64,000 nucleotides of DNA from Aptenodytes patagonicus (lineage: Eukaryota > Chordata > Aves > Sphenisciformes > Spheniscidae): positions 48,636,151-48,700,150 of the forward strand of contig NC_134949.1 of the NCBI RefSeq assembly GCF_965638725.1, written 5' to 3'. Of the stretch, positions 1-11,498 are shown one piece after another (the stretch's first letter is position 1; every line of letters begins with the position of its first letter). A model generated the notes under the pieces. The model saw nothing but the letters and a program-made list of their open reading frames with translations, made no database searches and was not told where the DNA came from. A program made the translations under genes and the position numbers.

Positions 1-3000
1 CCGTATGCAGGTTTCTCCTGCTGACTAGAAGCCTTGTTTTACTTAGTTTTCACTTTTATTGTATGACTTACTGGATTGCAGCTGTTGTGAATTCCAGCCT
101 GCTTAAAGGTCTTGACCACAAAGTAACAGTTACCGTAAACATAGTAGGTGTTTCTAAAGTTGTTACAGATTTTACTCTCTGAAGTCCAGGAAGCATGGTC
201 TAAGCGAGCATGCCAGTGGAGGAAGTATTCCCGTTTTAAAATTTCTTATTAGGAAATCTTCCTTGCACACTAGAATTTATGTGATAGAGGGTGCCTGATT
301 TCCTTGGGGAGGATTACAAGACGTGTGGAGGTTGGGAGGAAAACGCGACGAGTGTGGTTCGCTGCATCGCTGGGGTTCTTGCCTTTACCTGAAATTGTGA
401 GGAAACTTTGTATTACACCAGGCAAGATTCTAGGGCTAGATTTTGGATTGATCTACAGTAGTTAAGTGATGACTTTAAAGGGTGCCTTTGGGTATGAAAT
501 TTCTCTGGTGACGAGTGAGAAGTCCTATCTTGCCTTTTATGCGGTTGATTTCAGTACTCTGCAGGGTATGGTGACCTCAGGAAACTGCTGGTTTTACCCC
601 TCTGGAAACTCCAGGGCAAGCCTGTCTATGGGCCGGGCTGGATGGAAAACCCGACAAACAAGCTGAAGAAAGGTGTCAACGATTCTCGTGTCTCGGGGCT
701 TATTTTCAAGTGCTGTTAGTTTAAGCCAGCGTGGGGGACGTGTCATGCAGCGCGTATGTGAAAACACAGACACGCAGTCTTGAGGGCCTCCCTGCATGAA
801 ATGCTGAATATCCTCCCTTTCCTTGGGCTCCTCTTTGGGGCCCTCATGCCAGAGACAACCAGGCAGGAGGGGATTAAGGAACGTAATAGGGGATGCGTCT
901 GTGGTCTGGAAAACACGCCTGTATTTTTTGTTGTTTTTGTGGGTCTTAGTGCCTTTGAAGCTGTGAAAGGGAAGTCTTGGATAAGGGTTTGACCACACAA
1001 AGCACTGATCCCTTCCCTTCCGCTGGTTTCGGCCAAGAGCAGTTGAGAGCTGGCAGGAACTGTTACTATCTCGTTGAGCCATGTATTTATTGTATAATGA
1101 TGAGGTATTTCTTAGTGTCTGTGACTAGCCAGGTTGAGCAAGTGATGACTAAGAGAACAGCATTTGTAATTTCTCTACAGGAAGCTCCAGTGAAAAGGGA
1201 AGAGATAGTGTACTGAGGTTGCGGTTCCACAACAATCCAGGATCAGCCAAGTATGGCCCTCATGGCCACGTCCTTCTCCTCCTGCATTTATTTGTCTTTC
1301 CCTTGAGCTGGGCCTGCCACTTAGCTCGATCCTTTGCTGGGAATATTGGCGTGTTAACGTGCTAGAAAACTATTTTCTTTTGGCTTTGGCTTGTTGGGTT
1401 GGCTTTTCAGGGTGGGGAGGTGGGTTAAATTGCACCAGAAGGTGCTAGTTCTTTATGATCCCAGTTGCAAAGGCGCTCAGATTCTATAAAGCATCTCTTA
1501 AGATGCTGGGTGTTTGAGATCACACTAAAAAGAAAAGGAGGATAGTATAGATAATCATATGACCCTTCAGATGCTGGGAACCCCAAGCTGTGCAACGTCG
1601 AATGGGCCTCCCACCATGGCCTAGCACACCCTGTAGATCCCGTGCATGGAAAAGTTAGCCCATGTTGGTCATTTGAGCTCTTACAGGATTTTCCTAAAGA
1701 AGCCAACTCTATTCCTCATTTCTACTGTCAAACAAAAAGGATGTTCACATGAGAACTTCTTCTCGCTGCACCGTTAGATAAAGGCGAGGCCAGGCAGGAG
1801 GTCGCATATAACGGGACACAATATCCCTCAGAATTAAGATTTTAAATTTCCTCAGGCAGACAACATATAAAATGTTGCCGCAAGGCATCATGTGCCACAA
1901 TTTGGAACTCCAATGTCTAATTAGAGGGGGGGAAACATTTTCGATACACTTAGTCCTTCATTTTAAAAAGATGTTTCTTGTCCGTTTTGTAACTCTCAGC
2001 TAAACCAGATACTCTAGATTTTTCTATTCTTATTGCAGTTAAGGAAAGTGATGCCCAACTGCATGCCTGTTTACAACCGCTACAGCGTTTTGCAAGTTTA
2101 AATTATTAAAAATTAAATTTCAAAATAGAGTAAAAATTACACCATTACCACCCAAGGTTTATGCAAGATATTCTCAATCAAGTAGGATAGAGAAATGTAT
2201 GACTATATTTCTCATAGAACGATAGAATCATTTCAACTAGAAGGCACCCTGGACGGTATCTGATCCATCCTCATTTCTAAACAGTCACGATGAAGAAAAG
2301 GCTCCAAGGAAGCAAAACGCTTTTATAGTCACAGTTACGGGTGCCACCGAAACAATTACTGGGTCCCAGTGTTACAGAAAGAAGTTTGAAGGGCTCTCCT
2401 CCAAAACTGATGATGTTCTAAGAATGACCAAAGGTCAGGTAAATGCAAAAATGGAAAAACGTCTGAGACAAAGATATGAAGTCATATATGTTACATATAT
2501 GTAACAATTTAGTATGAGGTTTCTTGATTCAGAAAGCAATATTAAAGTGTTCTTTTTATCAGTCTTCCACTCAGGCTTTACCCAAGCTTTTATACTTTAG
2601 TTTACAAAGTGTGTAAAACCATATTTCAGTTAATTCTGAGAGTTTTCTTGTGAAGTTCATTTAGTTCACAACACAGTTCTGCTGCCCTGCTAAAAGTGCA
2701 AAATCTCAAGATCAAACTCAGAGTGAGCCCCCAAACGTCTGGCAAACAGCTAGAGAATCTGGCTTTCACACAAACACATCTACTTTCTAGAATGCATTAC
2801 TATTGCTGTTTACATGAAAAGTCCTCTGAAACTCTGAAATAGTATTTATTCATATTAGTAATTATGCACTAAAACATCTGTCAGATAAAATAGGGGAAGG
2901 CTCTACTTGGGGACTTTTTTCTCTAAGGACATCTTTTACTATCAGTCTTCTGGTGTACAGCCATAGTCTATAAAAATCATTTCAAGTGTCAGATTTTTGT

Positions 3001-5073
3001 AACAGACTAAACTTAGTGGATATGTGACCATACAGAGAACACTTTTTTAATTTTTAATCAGTTTCTAAACGTTACAATGTACTTCCTCCAACATATTTTT
3101 TGAATTTGCCATTTTATCAGCTTTGGTTTTTCCAGTTGATAACTTCCGTATTTCAATTTAGATTTTTCTTGTGAAGTGACGCACTCGCTTCATCTCTTTC
3201 TCCTGTCTACGTATCGTTCTCCTGTTCTGTTCGCTTCCACGTCTTCTTGGCTCTGCTGTCCAAATAGATATGCAGAACATTTTGTGCATAATGTATTAGA
3301 GGAAAACTACGTGCTCTTTCAGAAACATTTTAAGAATTAAGCTTTCGGCGCGAGACACGAGATAGAGGCTCTAATCTCTGCTTTCAAGACGGCTGTAAAA
3401 TGTATTCACGGTCCTTCGGGCATCTTGTGAAGGGTTTGTAGCCCGAGTCCTTTTATGAATTTGGACCTCGGCTGATCATCGTTCAGCTATTGCAGATGCT
3501 TCACGAGCAGCCAAGCAGAGGGACAAATAGATCGCGCTCATATAGTCTCTGCTCTGCTTTGCCCAGTGCTACAAGCCAAACCCCACTTCTTGTAGCTCCT
3601 CGCTTTAAAGGCGGGCACATCTTTTGCTTTCATGTCAGTAATATGGGGAAAAACTAGGAATCACGGGCTAGTTAGGCAGGCAAAATTACATGTCTGCAAA
3701 CAAACAAAACTACTAACTGCTCTGTCAGAGTACTCGGCACTGCTTAGAATCTCGCGGGTTTTGGTTGGGGGAGTTTTAAGAGCAATTTTGCATTCCCTCG
3801 GTGGGGAGCGACATGCCACTTTTACTAAAAAGACTGAACTGTAAAAATTTCTCTCAAACAGTTACCTGAATGGTTGTTTTGAACCTGGCGAACGTTTTTG
3901 CATGTGGGGTTTTTTTCCTCCAAGTTGGTGCATTGTAAGATCCCGAGGTATATTTGTCTGTAGAAAAAACATACGCATTGTTTCTTAATTTCAGCTACCA
4001 TTTCAGGAAAGACTCTCTCAGTCTGATGTGTGAATTCAATATTACGTTGGCTGAGGTGTCAATTAATGCATCGGGTGAGTCATACATCCTCTCTGAAATA
4101 CAAGCTAGTGTTAAATACAGACTTTCTCTCTAGTACTTTAAAGATCATTTGCCATCTTGCAGCGTTTTCAGCAGGCCCACAGGATCTTCCAAACGCGGCG
4201 GTTCTGCCACGGACGTCCTTGACTGGAAGAACGTGAATGTTGCTGTGTTGAAAATCTTCCCAAAGGCATCAGTTGCTGTTAGATTAAGTGAACCCGTAAG
4301 CCAGCCTCCTGTTTCATCTCTGGCTGTGCAAGCACTAGATGCAAGGCAATATTACGGTTGTGTGCTTGGCACTTGATTTTGCGCCAGAGTAAGCTGCCTA
4401 CTGACGAACCGTTTTCTGTAAAATTTGGTTAAAACTTCATCTCATTAATACTCTTGTTTCCTGTTAATTCCAGCTTAATGCCACTGATTCAAATTATTAA
4501 TTGCCCAATAATCCTACAACTTTCCGTTGATACACAACATGTAAGTATTACCATAGTTTTCCGTTTGGGTCCAAAATCTCCTCTTTGTGTCAAGCTGATT
4601 CCTTTGTTTGGAGCGTTTCCCACCGTACGGCTCAGGTACTGCTGAAAAGAAAGGTAGCGAAAATGGTAACGGTCGCTCTTGTGACAAAAATGCTGCTCAC
4701 CTTTTTTTTGAAATGTGCTCTCCTTTTCTTAACCTGGAAATTGGGTAAGAGGTATTCTTCACATTAAGAACGTTCTCTCTGTAATCTCTCTACCAATCTG
4801 TCCACATTTAATCAAAGCAGACATTCAAAGCAAAAAGAAAAGCCCCACAACTCTTCGTCCCCGAGACGAAGCAGTGATGTCGGGATTCATTTCACTTCAC
4901 TTTATTCCTCTTAAAGCGGGGGTTACTCTGTCTGAAGGAGGTTCCTTTTGTTGGAAATTAAGGCAGGGAGGCACCTCAAGGTGGAGATGCAGCCCAGCTT
5001 AAGAGAGGAGACTGCAGCTGGCAAGATGAAATCACTTCCTCAACTTAGGATTGTTTCAATTATTTGCCACTAA
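1..5073 (+). CDS. Gene P, copy with exons 3-9 in the window
   Basis: Exons 565-672, 1181-1250, 3995-4074, 4163-4232, 4474-4540, 4636-4744 and 4967-5073 keep one open frame. Exons 1-2 must lie just before the window: position 1 is 15 bp past where the exon 2 donor falls in the other units. No disabling change is seen in this part. Confidence 0.48.
2211..2290 (-). mobile_element. Old, degenerate CR1 tail, unit 1
   Basis: ATAGAACGATAGAATCATTT followed by GAAGGCACC resembles a diverged CR1 3' end. It is short and eroded. The copy in unit 3 is at about 45546-45626; unit 2 has lost the region. Confidence 0.4.
2291..3994. other. Gene P intron 4, right part
   Basis: AT-rich, without a recognised gene. 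Holds an 18-bp perfect palindrome at 2489-2506. The twin is 45627-47329; in unit 2 the part before 21292 is replaced. Confidence 0.5.
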
Positions 5074-5391
5074 ATGCCTTGATGAAGTGACAGATGAAAA
5101 ACCACAATGATCCAGAGTGACCGTGGAAAGAGAAAGTAGAAAGGCAAACAAAACCCAAATGAGGTACTAGATTGCGTGACGCTATAGCAGCAAGTTAAAA
5201 AAAGCGAAAGGTGTAAAATTATGGTTGCATCTGCAACAGACTGCCGAAAAGAAAGATACAAGACTCAGAATGCCACCTGTAGGCTTCTTGTCAAATTGAT
5301 GGCATAGTACGTCCTATCAAGAGGACAGTAGAGTATTTCAATTGATACATTTAAATCGAAAACAGACGTTTGAATTAGACCCAAGGCCTTG

Positions 5392-5397
5392 TTTATT
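5392..5397 (-). terminator. Gene M poly(A) signal, unit 1
   Basis: AATAAA on the minus strand, about 70 nt past the exon S stop codon. It is conserved at the left edge of all units. Confidence 0.6.
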
Positions 5398-7940
5398 CAA
5401 GATGAGAAATAATCCTAAATAATGGCAATAACCAGAAAGCCATCACAATCAAAACTCCAGTGAAATCCTAGTTGTGGCAAAATGCCGCGCAAAGCAAGGT
5501 CATTCGTCCCCTGCTGGGAGGAGGAAAAAAGTTGGACAAGAAACGCTTCTTGAGAGGAGACTGAAACTCTACTGCAAAACTACTTCTAGTACTATTGCTA
5601 TCAATAGTTAGAGCAAAACGAGAAGCTAAAGGTGGACTATTCCGAGGTTTATGAAATACTTCAAAAGAAGAAATCACCTAAGAGGTGCTGTAAATAGTGG
5701 GGATCAGTACGTTAGTGCACATCAGCGCATCATCGTGTTCATCCCTCTTTGTTGGCAGAGAAATGAATTCCTGCTGCGACGGTGGCTCAATTACTGCTCA
5801 TGAATATTCTGTCTGACTAACTGTAAAGCTTTACAAAGCTTTACGTTTCTGCCTGTGGATACTGCTGCAATCTACTTAGGACAGTTGTGCGGGATCAAAT
5901 TTAAGAATGCTGCGTAAGCAGGAGCCCACCTGTAGATCCGTTGGACGTTGGTTCTTGGCTGACGGTGACAGTACGGTAGACTACGTATGCTGATCTTGGA
6001 GGTCCTGAAGAATTGGAATAAGTCTTTCTTCCAGTTTCCCTCACGTAAGGGATAGAAGCAGCAGTTCCATCATCCTTACCCCGACCCCTCTGTCGGTCAC
6101 CTGGTTTCACTGTGGGGTCGGAAGTGTGAATTCCTAGAAGTGAAAAAACAAACAGGAATGTTGTGCTATTACTCAGAAGGTGACATATTGCGGGAGACTG
6201 GAGGCTGGAAGACAAGATGAAAAAAATGTTCTTTGTGGATAGTCCAATCCAAATATATTCAGTTATTTTATTTACCACCGGATGTCCAGCAAGGAGAAGC
6301 TGATGCTGAAGTATATTACCTCCATTTTCAAAGGATCTGCGATCTGTTCTGGGAATACGCTCTGTTGGTGCTCTCCTTCCGGAAGTCTCTGCGCCCCTTT
6401 TTGTGTTAGTACGTTTTGTAGGAGTTGTAGTACCCTCACCTGGAAAGGCAACAGAAAGAATGTTTTAGCTGCTCGTGTGTAAGCCCAGGGAACGGCACTG
6501 CCGTTCTCTTCCTCCCACCTCTGTGAGCTAGTGATTAGCTTAGTGCAATTTCCTGTAACCTCTCGTTTGATATTCTTCTTTCTCTCTTGTTAGTTATTTG
6601 GATCCTGTCGAGCGTAGCTGATGCGTAGCTCTCATGCTCTCTAATACCATCATGCACAGGTTAAAGAAGACTCTGGCTCCAAAGTAAAGAACCAGCTACA
6701 CGTTACCGGCTCGTTCTTTAGCTTCTCACTGCTCAGGAACGATATCTGTGAGCCCTACCTGATGGAATTTATGGTATTTTCAAGATGCGCGTCATCATCG
6801 TCCCTAAAGCCTCAGAGAACTAACTCAGTTGAAGAAATGCTTTGGGGAAACATCTCTATCCTTTTCTCTGAATGTATCTAACGGTAAATAAAGACATGTC
6901 TTAAAAGCTGTAGTCGTGTATTTGTTACTGATCCCGCGTCTGGAGTCTAACTGTATCCAAATACTTGCCAGAAATAGCTTTTCAAAACTATTTCAATAAC
7001 AAACATTTTAAACGTCGAAATAAGAAGAAAACAATTTTGCCCGATTCTTTTGAGCGGTTTAGGCAGGCAAAGACCGTCAGTCGAAAAAGCATGACACGGA
7101 GACAATTTTTCCGTTCCCGCTTTTTATGAGCACATCCTCCTACTCAACTCTGCTTTACATAAAACAGTATTATCGCGGTTTTATCCCTGAAATTTACACT
7201 ACTGTGAAACTAAACAATTTATTTTTTTTTTTAATTAGAAGTAGCAGGTCATCTTTCTGCCCAGCAATTTTTGATGACTGATCGACTGATGACTCTGGTG
7301 TCTTGTTATATTAAGAACATCTCTCCCTCTCCTAAAATGGAATTAGATAGTACTTACTCACTAAAACAACGAATACAGATTTTTCTCGGTCACGCCACTT
7401 GGTCAAGAATGAAGGAGAAACGTAGTAAGGGAGGTAAATACTTACTAATCTGTATTCCTTTGAGCTTGATTCTGTTGGGTAAAGCCCAACATTCAAAACA
7501 AAATGGAACTCTTTTGCGGATCTCTTTCAGAAGACGCTTCAAGGGGGTATTTATTTAATCTAAATTTAGTTCTGTAGAAGTTTGATGTGTCGCTCCATTT
7601 CCTCAGCTAGACACCCAAGACAGCCAGCAGCGAGCGCGGAGCACCTCTGGGAAAGTGACTCATCTCCCCTTTCTTTGGCACTATCTTATGATGCAAGAAA
7701 TAGCCCCCTAAGAGTGCCTGTCTCTCTCCATTTACAACGCAGAGCCTAGACGAGAAATTTAAACTACATTCCTAACCTTAGGGGGGTTAAAATTAGACTA
7801 CACAAATCTTGATCTTGAAGAAAAATTATATGAAAGACCTATGTTGTGTATCTCAGGACAGTACGCATAGGGTTAATAGCCCATTTCTACCTTTTCCATC
7901 TGCAATCGATGCAGGTAGTCACCACGTGTGTGACACTGTA

Positions 7941-7958
7941 CACACACACACACACACA
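7941..7958. repeat. (CA)9 microsatellite
   Basis: Nine CA copies in a gene M intron. The same length is seen at 31827-31844 and 54746-54763. Confidence 0.9.
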
Positions 7959-8443
7959 TATATGGGGAAAACTTACTGAGGCACTGTTATGCTCTTTGTA
8001 ATAGGCTACCTTTTATTGTCACTAAACTAAAAAAGCGTGGAGGCGGGGCAATCTGTGTAATAGTTTCTCCCTGCAACAGTAGTTTTAAAAGTGGTAAACA
8101 TTGTCCAAGAAGATGAAAAGTACTTGCCTTTCTGCAAGTCTCGCTCGGTAGCTTCCAAGGGTAATAGCTCGTTTTCCCGAGGCGAAGACGCAGTTTTTGT
8201 GGATTGCTGTTGGTGAGGGTACTGAATCCTGTAATACTCTCCTAGACGTACCCCAAGAGGGAAAAAAAACCCAACGTTTACTCTCTTGTCAGCACTGCTG
8301 TTTAGGAAAGAGTGGCTAATTTCATATTTACCAGATTTATAGCATATTTCCTTTATTGCTCTTTCCTCTTCGATGTCTGCAGCAGTCTTAGGCACCCAGT
8401 CAGAAACATCTGTAGGAGATATTTTTAGAAGCTTACTAGGTAT

Positions 8444-8840
8444 CTATACAAAGCCCTTCAACACTTCCTGATAATCAAACACCATAAGGAATTCCATTTC
8501 GGTCACGGTTTTGGTTTTTCTGACCGCAACCTCTCTTTCTGGACAGAAAAATGATTCCTTAATGTTAGGCCTTTCCAAGTGCAATGGAATTGCAGTTACC
8601 ACACGTATTAAGAAGCTAACATTTGTTGATTTCAAATGCTTCAAAAACATCTTCAGTAGCCATTGCCAAAATAATCCTTCTTCCTTTACACCCAAAAGGA
8701 AATCTTCTGATTAAGCATGTCAGCAGGGAGTGCTTGTCACAAGACCTCTGCCCAAAGTTACTCTCCTGTAATGTCTGCCGGCAGAGCTGGTGAAGTGAGT
8801 GCTCCTTACCCGTCTCGGTTAAGGCTACTAAGATCAGCAA
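8444..8840 (-). other. Unassigned overlapping minus-strand ORFs inside a gene M intron
   Basis: Two frames are open: GVKEEGLFWQWLLKMFLKHL... to a stop at 8444, and a 74-codon frame ending at 8616. Both lie between exons L and N, after an acceptor-like TGCTTAATCAG. Neither fits: joining the first to exon L makes TAA, and its frame lacks a suitable donor. Copies are at 32330-32726 and 55249-55645; the second frame has coding changes between units. Confidence 0.2.
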
Positions 8841-9121
8841 AGCCCTACTTTGTATATTGCTTAAATTAATGCGGCTTACTCAGACTGAAAGCGAGTTAGG
8901 AAGCGCTAACAGGCAGCCCTGCCAGCCAACCTGAAGGGCAGGGGGAAAGTGAAAAGCAGCTTGGGGCTGCCTGAGAACTAGCACAGTAATTTGCGGAGTG
9001 CACGCGTGAGAGTCGGTCGTTCTCTGACTTTCGCTCTCCGGGAATGTGCAATTCACTCCTGCCCTGTGAATCTCTCCTCTCCCAGTGAGATACAGTCAAC
9101 GGTTTAACTACATTGTAGAAA

Positions 9122-9151
9122 TGAAAAAAAAAAAAAACAAAAAAAAAACCC
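9122..9151. repeat. A-rich tract, variable between units
   Basis: A runs broken by single C here and in unit 3 (about 55928-55951). In unit 2 (about 33009-33036) they are broken by CC pairs. Confidence 0.8.
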
Positions 9152-9856
9152 CACACATACACATTCAGTTAAACTAGTGCAGAGTTTTGCATGGATTCTC
9201 TTTGCTAGGTTTAAGAATAACTTTCTGTAATACAATGAGACTGCCTACAGAGTTTAGGAAATCAGTTGAACAAATCATTTAAGTGGAAGTCACACAACTC
9301 TCTCTTGTGAACAAACCTGTGACTTCACCTTCAGTGACGAGTGCGTACAGCCCCTGTTCAACAGTTTGTTTCCCAGCAAAGAAGTACCTGGTTCCTAAAC
9401 TTGCAATTTCCTCCCCGAATTTCGAGGCATTTTGGGGGGTATTTGATGGCCATCTGAACCGTGGAGCACATTTTAAACTCTATTTAATGAAAGAGAGGTA
9501 GGTGAATTACAGCCCTATTGAAATATACAGCTAGGCATTTGACAGGAGTCAGAACGTGCTGCCTCACTCACATCTGGTGACTACCAGTTCCGACACTTTG
9601 AAGATTAGCGGGGAACTATTTCAAAAACTTGTCAACAAGTCTTTTCTAAAAATGTAACGGTTATTGTAATCGATCAGTTGTGAAGTACATTGCGAGAGTC
9701 GAAAAAGCCCACTCTACTTGCTTGTAAAAGAAAAAAAAACTGTTTACAGTTCTCTTCCTCTTCATCGTCCTCTTCATCGTCGTCTTCGTCGTTGAGGTTT
9801 ATAATCAGTGGAGGGTGAATTGGGAATAAAAGATTCTCTTGATTTCTGAGTGATTC

Positions 9857-10297
9857 TTGACGATGGGCTGGATGCAGAATCCCTCCTTGGACACCCTGTT
9901 GCAACGGGGCATCTGCAGAAAAGAACATTGCATTTATTTTATGAGGAGGGAACTAGAATATCGCACCCAGGTTGAGACCAGCAGGTATAGTTTTGAAACC
10001 ATTCTCATACTGAAGGGATCATTAAATAGGCAGGTTGTGCCTTTTAGGAAAAACCTTCTGCGGAGGTTGGCAAAGGAGCATCTTCCAACTACAGAAAGTA
10101 TGAAAAAACAGAGAGAGATTGACAACCTCGGGAGACGTGTGATTAGGAATACCTGGGCTGAAGAGAGCAAATGGGTTGAGGACCCCGCCTGGGCAAATAT
10201 TTTAAACATGCCGAATAATAGGCAGGCCTGTATCACTCCCCACGGCATCAGTTTTGAAGAATTTAGCAGTGCTAAGCACAGGATTAGCCCGTTTTAG
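9857..10297 (+). other. Unassigned 146-codon ORF antisense to gene M exon L
   Basis: Intact in all units (33744-34184, 56663-57103). It reads like protein (rich in Arg, Lys, Glu; SFETILILKGSLNRQVVPFR). Among the three copies I found one base difference, synonymous (AGA/AGG). It overlaps exon L only at its start; the rest lies in a gene M intron. No splice sites link it to gene P. It may be chance or an old retroelement piece. Confidence 0.25.
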
Positions 10298-11498
10298 CCT
10301 GTAGACTTTTTTTTCCCTATCAATTTTCTGAATCACAGCTCTCTTGACTAAGTACAAAATGTAGATTTTGAGAAAGACTATGAAGTTCGTGAAAATAATT
10401 TACACTGAATCAGGAGAAAGTCAGAAAAGATACTCTTTTCCTTAGGCCTTTGTATCTACCCATAATGTAATCTACCCAGCAAAACTATTTCAGCACTGGG
10501 ATAGCATTTTCTGAGAGCCAGGAAATGCAACGGTCCGAAAAGAAAAATGATGAAAAATGGTGAGTCTGATTGCGTTGTTCAAGCTGACCAACGTGCAGCT
10601 ATAGACACAATCAGGGTTCTGTGCATTGTATTAAAAACATTGAAGTTGGATATGTTGTCCAGTTTCAGAGGAATAAGACGAGGCATGGGCATCTTCCTGT
10701 ATTCCACTTGTTGTTATTCTTGTGCACCTCTTGCTTGCCTACGAGCAGCGTGTGTATCATATTAAGCCCATTTTAATAACACTGCTGCAGATGGGATTTG
10801 TTGTGTCTCAGGCGAGAGAAAGTAAGAGACAACACTTTAGCTTGGTAGAGCCTTTCTCAGTGTCCCCAACAGGATATTCTCAGCTCCGGGTAGTGTAAGC
10901 CAAATCAAACTTAAGTCAGCTTAACAAGATTTCTAAGCATGAAAACGAATAAATGCAGTTTTAATGTTTGCAGTGTTCTTGTGGAGCACACGGACTCTGA
11001 ATTTATGCACATTGCCGTAAAAAGAAAAAGGGTTGCGTCCATTTTCTCGTTCTGATCGTTGGACGTTGCTCTTCTACAGGATACCCTTGTCCGTAGTGCC
11101 TCTTGGGCATAGTCTCTGACTCACACCGCACCCACAAGCGTGCCTACGTGGTGTTTACGACAGCACTAGCTGCCAGGGGCCGGTGCTGTGGATGTGGGAA
11201 CTGCACTAAGAGCAGTACGGGCACTCGTCGAAACAGCGCTCAAGTTCTTGCCGTGGTCCTATGTGGTTAGTTAGGCTCAACACGCCCAGCTATGACAGGC
11301 TGCCTTTTCCCGGGGGAACTGCAGGAACACAAGGTGTTTGCTTCTGACTAGAGGTCTTTCTGGACTTCTCTTCTGACACCTGTCTCCAGCTCCGGAGATC
11401 AGGCCCACGAACAACTACAGTTCAGTCCACTTGTTCACGCATCTGTGACAAGTCACGCTGACTTGCTCTCCCTCCTGCTTCCGCCTGATTTCTGACAC
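9913..11498. other. Gene M intron between exons K and L
   Basis: Apart from the plus-strand 146-codon ORF, only short unsupported ORFs. Copies are at 33800-35385 and 56719-58304. Confidence 0.45.

Noticed and set aside
466-666. Plus-strand ORF in another frame over exon 3
   Set aside because: It starts in intron sequence and ends at a stop inside the exon; the exon 2-compatible frame is different and fully open.
594-1082. Minus-strand 162-codon ORF over gene P exon 3 (also at 20017 and 43928)
   Set aside because: It is antisense to a well-formed plus-strand exon, spans intron sequence, and has no splice or family support.
4163-4295. Longer form of gene P exon 6, ending at CCC/GTAAGC in another frame
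   Set aside because: The frame is open and protein-like, but it does not fit the phase of exon 5 and does not fit exon 7. Kept only as an alternative.
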